In this document: positions 9,566 to 17,956 of the stretch, piece by piece | Numbering within the stretch: the stretch's first letter is position 1 | Layout of the letters: each line of letters begins with the position of its first letter | Assembly (NCBI GenBank): GCA_039184865.1 | Contig: JBCDAV010000022.1 | Location: 1 to 64,000 of the forward strand | Source of the DNA: Thermohalobaculum sp039184865 | GTDB taxonomy: Bacteria > Pseudomonadota > Alphaproteobacteria > Rhodobacterales > Rhodobacteraceae | Direction: 5' to 3' | Length of the DNA stretch: 64,000 nucleotides | Notes under the pieces: generated by a model | Seen by the model: the letters and a program-made list of their open reading frames with translations, nothing else | What the model was told of the DNA's origin: nothing | Database searches by the model: none | Position numbers and translations under genes: made by a program

Positions 9566-10534
9566 ATGCCGATCACGGCCCTGGGCTATCTGGGCGTGCG
9601 CTCGGACCGGCTCGAAGACTGGGGCGACTTTGCCGGTGGCTTGCTGGGGATGCAGCGGATCGATCGCGCCGGTCACCAGCTTGCCTTCAGGATGGATGAC
9701 CGCCAGCAGCGTCTTGTCGTGACGAACGAGCCCGGCGACGCCCTCGCCTATATGGGCTGGGAAGTATTGGGCGCTGATGATCTCGATACTTTCGCGGCGC
9801 GGCTTTCCGATGCCGGTCATCCTGTCACCCTCGGATCGCGAGAGCTTGCTGACCGGCGCTTTGTCGAAGGGTTGATCACGACCCGCGACCCTGCGGGCAA
9901 TCATATCGAGCTGTTCCATGGTCCGATGGTGACCGACGCGCTGTTCGTACCGGGCCGCCCGATCTCGGGTTTCAAGACCGGCCCGTTCGGCATGGGACAT
10001 GCCGTCTTGCACGTAAAGGATGCCAAAAGCCTGCTGAGCTTTTACCGGGACGTTCTGGGGTTTGCCGTCAGCGATTACGGACTTGACCCGATCCCGATGT
10101 ACTTCTTTCACGTCAACGGCAGACATCATTCCTTCGCGATCATCGGCACCGGTCAGGAGGGCTTCCACCACTTCATGGTCGAGTACACGAACCTTGACGA
10201 TGTCGGGCAGGGATACGACCTCGCGCAGAACAGGGACAAAGTCGCCTTCACACTGGGCCGGCACACCAATGACTGGGCCACGTCCTATTACGCCCATACG
10301 CCGTCCGGGTTCTTCGTCGAAAGCGGCTGGGGCGTTCGGGTCATCGAACCGTCGGCGTGGGAGCCCGAGGAGATGCGCGACGGCCCAAGCCTGTGGGGTC
10401 ACGATCGCCCCTACCTGCCGGACGAGCTTCGTCAGAAGTACACGGACATGCGGCTCGCCAACGGTGCAAAGGGTCTGCAGGCGCCGCCGCCGACCGATTG
10501 CCCCTGGCTCCACGGCGTGCTGACCGGACGGTAG
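9566..10534 (+). CDS. Type I extradiol (catechol-type) dioxygenase, VOC superfamily
   Basis: 322 residues in two VOC modules, the BphC/2,3-dihydroxybiphenyl dioxygenase plan. The catalytic C-terminal module has the 2-His-1-carboxylate iron ligands: H145 in GMGHAVLH, H202 in HHFMVEY and E252 in FFVESGW. Start chosen at the ATG with GGGAGG five bases upstream. The frame extends to 9452, but that extension has no domain match. The stop is immediately followed by the start of an MhpA-like hydroxylase, so the two genes form a hydroxylation and ring-cleavage pair. The exact catecholic substrate cannot be told. No ring-fission hydrolase or regulator lies beside them. Confidence 0.9.
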   Translation: MPITALGYLGVRSDRLEDWGDFAGGLLGMQRIDRAGHQLAFRMDDRQQRLVVTNEPGDALAYMGWEVLGADDLDTFAARLSDAGHPVTLGSRELADRRFVEGLITTRDPAGNHIELFHGPMVTDALFVPGRPISGFKTGPFGMGHAVLHVKDAKSLLSFYRDVLGFAVSDYGLDPIPMYFFHVNGRHHSFAIIGTGQEGFHHFMVEYTNLDDVGQGYDLAQNRDKVAFTLGRHTNDWATSYYAHTPSGFFVESGWGVRVIEPSAWEPEEMRDGPSLWGHDRPYLPDELRQKYTDMRLANGAKGLQAPPPTDCPWLHGVLTGR

Positions 10535-11977
10535 ATGGATCGTTTCGACGTTGCCGTGATCGGGCTCGGCCCGGTCGGCGCCGTGATGGCGGCCTTGCTC
10601 GGACTTTGCGATCTGCGGGTCGTGGTGATCGAGCGTGAAATGGAAGTCCTCGACCTGCCCCGCGCCGTGCATTTCGACGACGAGGTCATGCGCGTCTTTC
10701 AGACCCTCGGGGTCGCGGACAGGGTCTCCGCAGTATCGCGCATCAATCAGGGCATGCGATTTGTCGATGCGGAAGGCCGGACCCTGCTTGACTGGCCGCG
10801 CCCGCAGGAGAAGAGCGCGCAAGGCTGGTACCCGAGCTACCGGTTTCATCAGCCGGATCTGGAACGCATCCTGCGGCACCGGATCGCCGACATGCCGAAT
10901 GTCGAGATCTGCACCGGGACCGAATTACTAGGCCTGACGCAGACTGACGACGAGGTCCGCCTTGCCACCAGCGACGGGACCATGCGGGCAGCCGCGGTTG
11001 TTGGCTGCGACGGTGCGCGTTCGACTGTGCGCACGCATATCGGCGACGGGGTCGAGGATTTGGGGTTTCACGAACGCTGGCTGGTCGTCGATCTGTTGCT
11101 GCACGAGGACCGACTGGATCTCGGCGATCTGACCATCCAGCACTGCGAACCGGCGCGGCCGATGACCTATGTGCGCGGCCCCGGTCTGCGGCGAAGGTGG
11201 GAGATCACGGCGCTGCCGGATGAGTCCGATGAAGACCTGACGACGCCGGAGACCGTCTTCCGGCTCCTCGATCGCTGGATCGAGGCCGACGAGGCAACGG
11301 TCGAACGTGCCGCAGTCTACACCTTTCATTCCGTGATCGCGGAACAGTGGCGAGATCGCCGGCTTTTCATCGCGGGCGATGCCGCCCATCAGACGCCGCC
11401 CTTCATGGGTCAGGGGCTTTGCATGGGCGTGCGCGATGCCTCAAATCTGGCCTGGAAACTCGCCGCTTGGTTGCGCGGGGCGCCCGACGCCTTTGTCGAC
11501 AGCTATCAGTCCGAACGGGCCCCGCATGCGCGCACCTACATCGAGACGGCCGTCCAGCTTGGGCGCCTCATCAACACCAGCGGGACCGAGGCCGCCTTGC
11601 GCGCGGCCCTGCGTAAGCCAGACGGCACAGCGCACATGGACTCGTTGAACCGCCCGCTTGGGCACGGGCTTGGCAACGCGGCTGATCCGGCGCGCGGATG
11701 GCTGGCGCCGCAGCCGAGGCTCATGGACCAGCGCTTGCTGGACGATCTGCTGGGCTATCAACCGGTCTGTCTGGCCCGGGACCGTTTGGCTGATCATCCG
11801 CCTGGAATGCAGGTCCTCACGCCGGGCGAAGTGCCAGAGATCGGTGACCTGCTGGACGGACACGCGGCCCACGCGCTGGTGATCCGGCCCGACAGGCATA
11901 TCCACGGAAAGGCGTCAACGCCCGCCGAGGCGTCCCGGCTCATCGCCGAATTGTTATCGATAACATGCGATGCCTGA
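10535..11977 (+). CDS. FAD-dependent aromatic hydroxylase, MhpA-like
   Basis: 480 residues of the class A flavoprotein monooxygenase family (3-(3-hydroxyphenyl)propionate hydroxylase MhpA, PheA, TetX relatives). The N-terminal Rossmann motif is VIGLGPVGAV. The mid-protein DG motif is GCDGARSTVR. The second FAD motif is FIAGDAAHQTPPFMGQG, followed by DASNLAWKL. It uses NAD(P)H and O2 to add a hydroxyl group to a phenolic ring, giving a catechol the upstream dioxygenase could open. Its ATG directly abuts the dioxygenase stop codon. Substrate unknown. Confidence 0.9.
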   Translation: MDRFDVAVIGLGPVGAVMAALLGLCDLRVVVIEREMEVLDLPRAVHFDDEVMRVFQTLGVADRVSAVSRINQGMRFVDAEGRTLLDWPRPQEKSAQGWYPSYRFHQPDLERILRHRIADMPNVEICTGTELLGLTQTDDEVRLATSDGTMRAAAVVGCDGARSTVRTHIGDGVEDLGFHERWLVVDLLLHEDRLDLGDLTIQHCEPARPMTYVRGPGLRRRWEITALPDESDEDLTTPETVFRLLDRWIEADEATVERAAVYTFHSVIAEQWRDRRLFIAGDAAHQTPPFMGQGLCMGVRDASNLAWKLAAWLRGAPDAFVDSYQSERAPHARTYIETAVQLGRLINTSGTEAALRAALRKPDGTAHMDSLNRPLGHGLGNAADPARGWLAPQPRLMDQRLLDDLLGYQPVCLARDRLADHPPGMQVLTPGEVPEIGDLLDGHAAHALVIRPDRHIHGKASTPAEASRLIAELLSITCDA

Positions 11978-11983
11978 AACGGT

Positions 11984-13186
11984 TCATCTCCGCTCGTCGG
12001 ACAACCAGCTGATCGTCGCCACCAGTTGCCCATGGTCCGAGGCGAGCTTGTTGTAGGGCGCCTCCACGAACGACCCGTCGGTCAGGTGGTCATTGAAGCA
12101 TTGCAGATAGTCCAGCCGAGCGATCTGCTCGGTCGCACCCTCCTGAAAATGCGCGCTCAGCAGGATCAGGTCGATGCTCTCGTAAACCCCGTTGAACGCG
12201 GCCGTGTAGATCATGTCGCGCTGAGCGCGCCGCACGAACATCTTTTCCGCGGATTCGAGCATTGCGCCGCGCACCGCAGTTTGAATCAGGTCGTTCTCGT
12301 CATCGGAATAGCGATCGTTTTCGCGTTCCGCGTCGTGCCGGCGCATCCAGGCGTAATTCTTGAACGGACGCTCGCCGGCCATGATCTCGGATGAAACCGA
12401 GGTCAGGGCGTCGTTCATGTCGCCCAACACGATCACCGGGCGGCCGAGCGCCAGTTCTTTAAGGATCATTTTGCGAATGACCAGCGCCTCGCCCATCCGG
12501 CGCAATGCAGCGCGAAGCGCGCCCATGGCGCGTCCCAACGGATCGTAATCCAGCAGGTTTTCGGCAGGCCGGGCACCCGACGCATCCCGGTCATACTCGC
12601 CATGCTTCGACTTGAGATGCGCGTTGAAGACCGTGACCGCGTGCCCGTTGATATCGATAACAATCCGCTGAACCGGACGGGACAGCTTGCTGAGGCGCCA
12701 CGAGCCCGCCTCACCGCCGCCGAGTTGCTCGAACCCTGTTGCGAGCGGATCGTCAGACAGATCCTGGATCGCCTCATGCTCGAGGATCGGGAACCGGCTC
12801 AGCATCGCGATGCCGGGACGGCGACGCCCGTCTTCTTCCACCGAGTGCATGTTCGGCGCGATGACGAGATTGGGCTTGTCGCCGTAAGGGCGGTACTTCA
12901 GGTTCCGATAGATCGCCCGGCGACGGTACCGCTTGTCCCGACCCGGCTGGCTGAACTCGTTGACCTCGATCCCCTTGGTGTCGCAGTCGGCGATCACATC
13001 GCGCAGCGATCTGGCGTCGAAGATCTCCTGGAACCCGACGATATCGGCGTCCATCTGCAGAAGCTGGTCCGAGAGCCAGTCGCGCTTCCAGGCGTAGGCC
13101 TCGGGCGTCAGGGACTCGAACGGATAGTAGACCGTGTCCGGCCGGATCAGGTTCTTGACGTTGAAGCTCGCGATCGTGAAGGACAT
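11984..13186 (-). CDS. Endonuclease/exonuclease/phosphatase (EEP) family hydrolase
   Basis: 400 residues of the DNase I/exonuclease III-like phosphohydrolase fold. Visible motifs in order are ASFNVKNL at the N-terminus, GFQEIFD (metal-binding Glu), VFNAHLKSK (catalytic His), LGDMNDAL (Asp/Asn) and SDHGQLVA near the end (SDH catalytic pair). There is no signal peptide, so it is probably cytoplasmic. The substrate could be nucleic acid or a phosphoester; family members differ and nothing here decides. It is convergent with the hydroxylase gene and ends 6 bases from it. Confidence 0.88.
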   Translation of the reverse strand: MSFTIASFNVKNLIRPDTVYYPFESLTPEAYAWKRDWLSDQLLQMDADIVGFQEIFDARSLRDVIADCDTKGIEVNEFSQPGRDKRYRRRAIYRNLKYRPYGDKPNLVIAPNMHSVEEDGRRRPGIAMLSRFPILEHEAIQDLSDDPLATGFEQLGGGEAGSWRLSKLSRPVQRIVIDINGHAVTVFNAHLKSKHGEYDRDASGARPAENLLDYDPLGRAMGALRAALRRMGEALVIRKMILKELALGRPVIVLGDMNDALTSVSSEIMAGERPFKNYAWMRRHDAERENDRYSDDENDLIQTAVRGAMLESAEKMFVRRAQRDMIYTAAFNGVYESIDLILLSAHFQEGATEQIARLDYLQCFNDHLTDGSFVEAPYNKLASDHGQLVATISWLSDERR

Positions 13187-13233
13187 GGCTGCTCAGTCTG
13201 AGATCCCTGCCTAGCGATCGTCTCTGGACGGTC

Positions 13234-14223
13234 TCATGCGTCCAGCGTGGAGAGCGCGCGGGCGAACACGCCCGGGTCCGCGTTGCCTCCGGAGATCGTG
13301 CAGATCACCGCATCGCCCTCGATCTGATCCTTTCGGAAAAGGGCTGCGGCGGCAGCCACGGCGCCGCCCGGTTCCGCAACCAGCTTCAGGCGGAGGAAGA
13401 TGTGCGCCACGGCGCGCAAGGCCTCTTCGTCCGAGACCGCAAGACCGGGACCGCAGAGCCGCTTCATCACCGGAAACGTCAGTTCGCCGGGCGAAGGTGT
13501 GACGATGGCGTCGCAGATCGAGATGATCGGACCTTCGTTCTTCTCGCGCGTGCCGCTTTGCAGAGAGCGCACCACGTCATCCGAGGATTCGGGTTCGACC
13601 GGACGGACTCGCAACCCCGGCGCTTCGGCCTCCAGCGCCAGAGCGATCCCGGAGGTCAGACCACCGCCGCCACAGCAGACCAGAACATCGGCCTCTTCGA
13701 CACCCATCTCGCGCGCCTGGTCTGCGATCTCGAGGCCGCAGGTTCCCTGTCCCGCCATGACCATCGGCTCGTCATAGGGCCGGATCAGCGTCAGGCCGCG
13801 CTCTGCCGAGATCGCTTCGCCCAGCGCTTCCCGGCTTTCGCCGTTGGGCCGGTCATAGGTCACGACCTCGGCGCCGTGTGCCCGGGTGTTGGCGAGTTTC
13901 AGCGCCGGTGCATCGTCCGGCATGACGATGACGGCGGGCACGCCGTGCAATTCGGCCGCGTGCGCCACGCCTTGCGCGTGATTGCCCGAGGAATAGGCGA
14001 TGACGCCATTCTTGCGAACATCGTCCGGCAAGGCGGACAGGGCTGACCATCCACCCCGGAACTTGAAGGATCCGGTGCGTTGCAGGCATTCGGGCTTCAC
14101 CAGCACGCGCCGTCCTGCGAGTTCGTTCAGGAACGGACTTTCCAGCATCGGCGTGCGCCGCGCGACGCCGCTCAGCCGTTCCGCCGACGCCCTGATATCG
14201 TCGATGGTGATCGCCTCGCTCAT
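13234..14223 (-). CDS. Threonine/serine dehydratase family protein (PLP)
   Basis: 329 residues of fold-type II PLP enzymes (catabolic threonine dehydratase / serine racemase size, without the ACT regulatory domain of biosynthetic IlvA). The PLP lysine is K54 in GSFKFRGG, the phosphate-binding glycine loop is GGGGL at 186-190, and SSGNHAQG is the substrate loop. It would deaminate L-threonine or L-serine to the 2-oxo acid, or act as a racemase or hydroxyaspartate dehydratase. The ATG at 14223 overlaps the stop of the upstream dehalogenase gene (ATGA), so the frame's upstream extension to 14280 is rejected. Confidence 0.9.
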   Translation of the reverse strand: MSEAITIDDIRASAERLSGVARRTPMLESPFLNELAGRRVLVKPECLQRTGSFKFRGGWSALSALPDDVRKNGVIAYSSGNHAQGVAHAAELHGVPAVIVMPDDAPALKLANTRAHGAEVVTYDRPNGESREALGEAISAERGLTLIRPYDEPMVMAGQGTCGLEIADQAREMGVEEADVLVCCGGGGLTSGIALALEAEAPGLRVRPVEPESSDDVVRSLQSGTREKNEGPIISICDAIVTPSPGELTFPVMKRLCGPGLAVSDEEALRAVAHIFLRLKLVAEPGGAVAAAAALFRKDQIEGDAVICTISGGNADPGVFARALSTLDA

Positions 14224-14903
14224 GATGCGGCCAGGCTCGGAACGGATGTCAGGTCGGAGACGACATGGTCCGGTGTCCACGGCAGGCGGTCCATCGGCTC
14301 GCCAGCGCGATTGGCCCAGACGGCCCGGAACCCGTACCCGGCAGCGGCGCAGGCGTCCCAGCAGTTGGACGAGACGAACAGGACCTCGCGCGAGGCACAG
14401 CCGAAATACTCACCGACCAGCCCGTAGACCGAGCGTGCCGGTTTGAAGACGCCGAGCGACTGGACGGACAGGCAAGCGTCGAGGACATCGCCGATCCCGG
14501 CGGCCGAGACGGCACCGTCCAGCATGTCGGGCGTCCCGTTCGAGAGGATTGCCGTGTTCATGCCGGCATCCTTCAGGGCCTTCAGCATCGACGGCACCTC
14601 GGGATAGGCGCTGAGTTCCCAGTAGAGCTGCAACAGGCGCTCGCGCAGGTCCGGATCGTCGAGACCCTGTTGTTCCAGCGCATAGTCCAGCCCGTTCTGC
14701 GTCACCGTCCAGAAGTCCTGATGCACACCGGCAGTGGCCCGCAGCCACGTGTATTGAAGCTGCTTCAGACGCCATGTCGCGGCGATGGCCGGCCACGTTT
14801 CGGCAAAGCCTTCGCGACCGGGCTCCGCGGCAGCCTCGCGCGCGGCAGCCGCAACGTCAAACAGCGTTCCATAGGCGTCGAAGACGCAGGTCGTGATAGC
14901 CAT
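14220..14903 (-). CDS. Haloacid dehalogenase, type II (HAD superfamily)
   Basis: 227 residues, the usual size of L-2-haloacid dehalogenases. The nucleophile is D9 in FDAYGTLFDV. LSNGTPD is motif II, FKPARSVYG gives the motif III lysine, and FVSSNCWDACAA with GYGFRAVWANRAG matches the C-terminal part of DehII enzymes. The reaction is hydrolytic removal of halide from short 2-haloacids to give 2-hydroxyacids, though many genomic members have unknown natural substrates. First gene of a two-gene minus-strand operon with the dehydratase (4-base overlap). Confidence 0.9.
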   Translation of the reverse strand: MAITTCVFDAYGTLFDVAAAAREAAAEPGREGFAETWPAIAATWRLKQLQYTWLRATAGVHQDFWTVTQNGLDYALEQQGLDDPDLRERLLQLYWELSAYPEVPSMLKALKDAGMNTAILSNGTPDMLDGAVSAAGIGDVLDACLSVQSLGVFKPARSVYGLVGEYFGCASREVLFVSSNCWDACAAAGYGFRAVWANRAGEPMDRLPWTPDHVVSDLTSVPSLAAS

Positions 14904-14973
14904 CGTGTTGCTCCTTGAGATCGGCGCCGATCCTGACCCAGAACCGGCGTCCGATCAATCCTGATCGGGATGA

Positions 14974-16017
14974 TCAGTATCGGAGCGTGCGCCAGCGCTT
15001 GACCAGTTTCACCGCCCCGCCGCCACCGGGGAAAATCTTGCGTACCATGGCAGGGCGCGCCACGACGCGCGCCTGATCAACGGGCTTGGGTTTCTTCAGT
15101 TTCTTGAAGAAGCCGGTCGGGGGCAGCAGCTTGCGGTACGTGACCGTCACGTTCTCCTGCATGTAGAATTCCCAGTCGGCCCCGATCCGGATGCCGAAGA
15201 CGGCACCCCAGGGATTGGTCTCCTCGACCTTGTAGCCCTCCTTGTAATGCGACTTGAACCGGTCGTGAGCGGCGTCGCGGATGGTCTTTCCGCTGCCCTG
15301 ATCTCCCCGGTTCGGCAGCATGTAATCCTTGTTGTGGATCGCGTTCGCGCCGACCACTGCGTCGTCGCCGAGGATCTGCCGCATCGCGCCTGTCCAGTAC
15401 TCGGTTGCATCCGCGCCGGTCGTGTCGAACTGCGATCCGCAGTGGAAGATCCGCGGGTTCCGCGCCGTGCCGCGCACGAAGATCGAACACCCGCTGAGCG
15501 CCGCTGTCATGAAGACCGGCGGGTGGGTGTCGGCAGTCGCGTCATCCGGAAGCTCGGGAATGGTCAGTTCCATCGCCGCACCGCTGGCATCCCAGGGCAG
15601 GAAATAACAGGGCACGCGGTCACCTGCGGCATCGCTCGAATTCTCGGAGACCAGCGTGGTTGCCCCGCGAATGTAGGATTTGTGCGTGGCCTTGTATTCT
15701 TCCTTCGCCGCCTGAGCCACGCCGAGCCGTCGCAACTGTTCTTCATCGTCCTGAGCACTGAAATCCGCACCCATGGCCGCGTTATTCACAGCGGCCTCTC
15801 CTTCGGCATGGGCGGTCGCATCCATCGCCTTGAACAGCTTCACATGCCGGATGAGGTTCTCGGCATTCACGGTGCCGTGGCGGATGTTGTCGTAGGTGCC
15901 GGCCATGTCCTCGTATTCGACGCCGACGCGATTCCCGTCCGTGCACGCCAGAGCGTACTTCTTGAACATTTCGAGCGTTGCTACGGGATCGCGCAGTTTG
16001 GCGGTGTAATCGGTCAT
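14974..16017 (-). CDS. Unrecognised 347-aa protein with LSGC/His deamidase-like signature
   Basis: I do not recognise a named family. There is no signal peptide or membrane segment. The N-terminal 130 residues look helical and charged. Residues 168-195 read VFMTAALSGCSIFV...PRIFHCG: T171, L174-S175-G176-C177, then H192. Spacing is Thr at -6 and His at +15 from the Cys. From memory, BLF1 uses Thr88/Cys94/His106 with an LSGC motif, and CNF1 uses Cys866/His881 (also +15). The match suggests a glutamine-deamidase-like or related Cys-His catalytic fold, which is an inference. The C-terminal 60 residues are basic (KKLKKPKP, KLVKRWR). The start at 16017 follows GGAGG (in CTGGAGGCCCAGA). It stands alone between the dehalogenase and a lytic transglycosylase gene. 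A chance motif or another thiol enzyme remains possible. Confidence 0.85.
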   Translation of the reverse strand: MTDYTAKLRDPVATLEMFKKYALACTDGNRVGVEYEDMAGTYDNIRHGTVNAENLIRHVKLFKAMDATAHAEGEAAVNNAAMGADFSAQDDEEQLRRLGVAQAAKEEYKATHKSYIRGATTLVSENSSDAAGDRVPCYFLPWDASGAAMELTIPELPDDATADTHPPVFMTAALSGCSIFVRGTARNPRIFHCGSQFDTTGADATEYWTGAMRQILGDDAVVGANAIHNKDYMLPNRGDQGSGKTIRDAAHDRFKSHYKEGYKVEETNPWGAVFGIRIGADWEFYMQENVTVTYRKLLPPTGFFKKLKKPKPVDQARVVARPAMVRKIFPGGGGAVKLVKRWRTLRY

Positions 16018-16160
16018 TCTGGGCCTCCAGAAAATGCGGTGTGTGTGAAATCACGTTGAATGAACGCGCCGGGAGAATGCGCACCCGACGCCATCACCAT
16101 CGTGCAACAGCGCGAGGCAATCCAGATGTATTAGATGCAGAACACTCCCGTCAGGGTTGC

Positions 16161-17807
16161 TCAGCGGAATCCGCGCCGCAGATCCTGTTCGATCGTCATC
16201 GGGCCGGCAAAATCCGCGAGGCGCGAGCGGTAGACGTAAAGCCCTTCCATGACGCGCTGCACGTAGTTCCGGGTCTCGTTGAACGGGATCTGCTCCATCC
16301 AGTCGATGATGTCGATCTGCCCGATGCGCGGGTCGCCGTAATCGGCAATCCACTGATCGACGCGACCGGCACCGGCGTTATAGGCTGCGGCCGCCATCAC
16401 GTAGGATCCCGAGAACTGGTTGGTCCGCCGGCTGAGATAGGTCTCGCCCAGCCGCACGTTGTAGCGCCAGTCCGTGAGCAGCCGCGACTTCGAGTATTCC
16501 TCGCCGATCCAGCTCGACACCTTGCGCGCGGTCGCCGGCATGAGCTGCATGAGGCCGCGCGCGCCCGCCCGGCTGACGGCACGCGGGTTCAACTCGGTTT
16601 CCTGCCGTGCAACCGACAGGGCAAAGGCCGGCTCGACCTTGGTTGTGTACTTCGCGACTTCGTGCAGCGGGTAGTAGGCGGGCAGGATCAGCACACCGCG
16701 CCGCGCCGCCCGCTTTGCAATCCGGACGGCATAGTGCGGCTGACCGAGATCGAGCACCAGCCGGGTCAGCGGTGCGAGCGCTCCCGCTGGTAATGTCCGG
16801 CCAAGCTTGCTGAAGACCGCCATGGCGAGCCGGTCCTGACCGGCAAAGTAGAGTGTCGCACCGAGGCGCACGTCATCGCCGCGCATGGCCGGGTGCGTGC
16901 GCCAATCCGGAAGACCGCCCTGGGTCAGCATTTTCTGACCCTTGGCATCGACCTTGGCCGCTGCGAGTTGGCCATAGAAAGACGTCTGATACTGGGCTGC
17001 GTCCTCGTACCAGCGGCGCGCGCTCGCCTGATCGCCCGCGGCCTCGTAGGCCCGGCCGAGCCAGTATCCACCACGCCCCAGGCTGATCGGTGTCTCCACG
17101 GAGTCGCGGAACTTCCGGAAGTGAGCGACGGCTTGCTGGGGATTGTTCAGCTTGCGCAAGGCAACCCAGCCAGACACCCACTCGCTGTCCGAATAGTCGT
17201 ATCCAACCACGGGAGAGAGATGGTGCTCGCTGGCGATGGTGTAGGCGTTCGACCAGCGCCCTTCACGGGCCGCACGCCGAGCCAGTGCGAGCCGCCGGTC
17301 GGCCCAGACTTCCGGGTTGCCGAGCGCCGAGCGATTGGCGGTCACGGAGAGCAGAAGGGTCTCGGCCTGTTCGTACTGGCGCCGCTTGTAGGCCCGCGAG
17401 AACGCGCGCCAGTTGTCCGATGCCTGACCGGACAGGCCGGCTCTGCCGCCCCCGGACGATCCGCCGAAGATGGCGCGATCGAGCGCCTCGCGGCCAGGCC
17501 AGGTCGGTCGGCGGCTGGTGTAGTCGCGGTACTCGGCATCCGAGCCTTTTCCGGCGCGCAGCTTTCGCCAAAGCACGACATCCTGAACGAGTGCATCAGA
17601 GCCAGAAACCATCGCCTGCGCCTGTGCCCAGTCTCCCCGCGCCCCGACATCGAGAGCTTCGGACAGCGTTAGCCCATCGGCTTTCGCGCGATTGAGATCG
17701 AGCGCCTGAGCATGACCGCCCGTCGCAATGATCAGGAGGCAACCGAGAAGGACGCCGAATGCTGCAGAAACTCCGGGAGAATACCGTCGAGCCAAATCAG
17801 TCTCCAT
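16161..17807 (-). CDS. Soluble lytic murein transglycosylase (Slt-type)
   Basis: 548 residues from the ATG at 17807. The frame opens a little further upstream at 17867, but METDLARR followed by a hydrophobic stretch and AQA gives a proper secreted N-terminus. A long helical superhelix is followed by a C-terminal SLT domain with catalytic E403 in ARQETELNP, GLMQLMPATA and YNAGAGRVDQW. It cleaves the MurNAc-GlcNAc bond in periplasmic peptidoglycan, forming 1,6-anhydroMurNAc. No strong Shine-Dalgarno precedes the chosen start, so the exact N-terminus is uncertain. Family assignment is secure. Confidence 0.93.
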   Translation of the reverse strand: METDLARRYSPGVSAAFGVLLGCLLIIATGGHAQALDLNRAKADGLTLSEALDVGARGDWAQAQAMVSGSDALVQDVVLWRKLRAGKGSDAEYRDYTSRRPTWPGREALDRAIFGGSSGGGRAGLSGQASDNWRAFSRAYKRRQYEQAETLLLSVTANRSALGNPEVWADRRLALARRAAREGRWSNAYTIASEHHLSPVVGYDYSDSEWVSGWVALRKLNNPQQAVAHFRKFRDSVETPISLGRGGYWLGRAYEAAGDQASARRWYEDAAQYQTSFYGQLAAAKVDAKGQKMLTQGGLPDWRTHPAMRGDDVRLGATLYFAGQDRLAMAVFSKLGRTLPAGALAPLTRLVLDLGQPHYAVRIAKRAARRGVLILPAYYPLHEVAKYTTKVEPAFALSVARQETELNPRAVSRAGARGLMQLMPATARKVSSWIGEEYSKSRLLTDWRYNVRLGETYLSRRTNQFSGSYVMAAAAYNAGAGRVDQWIADYGDPRIGQIDIIDWMEQIPFNETRNYVQRVMEGLYVYRSRLADFAGPMTIEQDLRRGFR

Positions 17808-17956
17808 CACCAAACGTTCGCCCCTCGCGGAATCGTAGCACAGGAGAATCTGCGCCGTCGCGCGCAATTTTGTGAAGAATTTAGCGAGAATGCGCTTTTC
17901 CGGGTTGCCGATGCGCGTGGTGCATTCGGAGACGTCAGCGGAGAAGACGCCCCACC

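Noticed and set aside
9392..10879. Upstream open extension of the A2M frame, giving a 2321-aa product
   Set aside because: It is antisense to the dioxygenase and hydroxylase genes and has no homology; the start at 9391 has a ribosome-binding site and a signal peptide.
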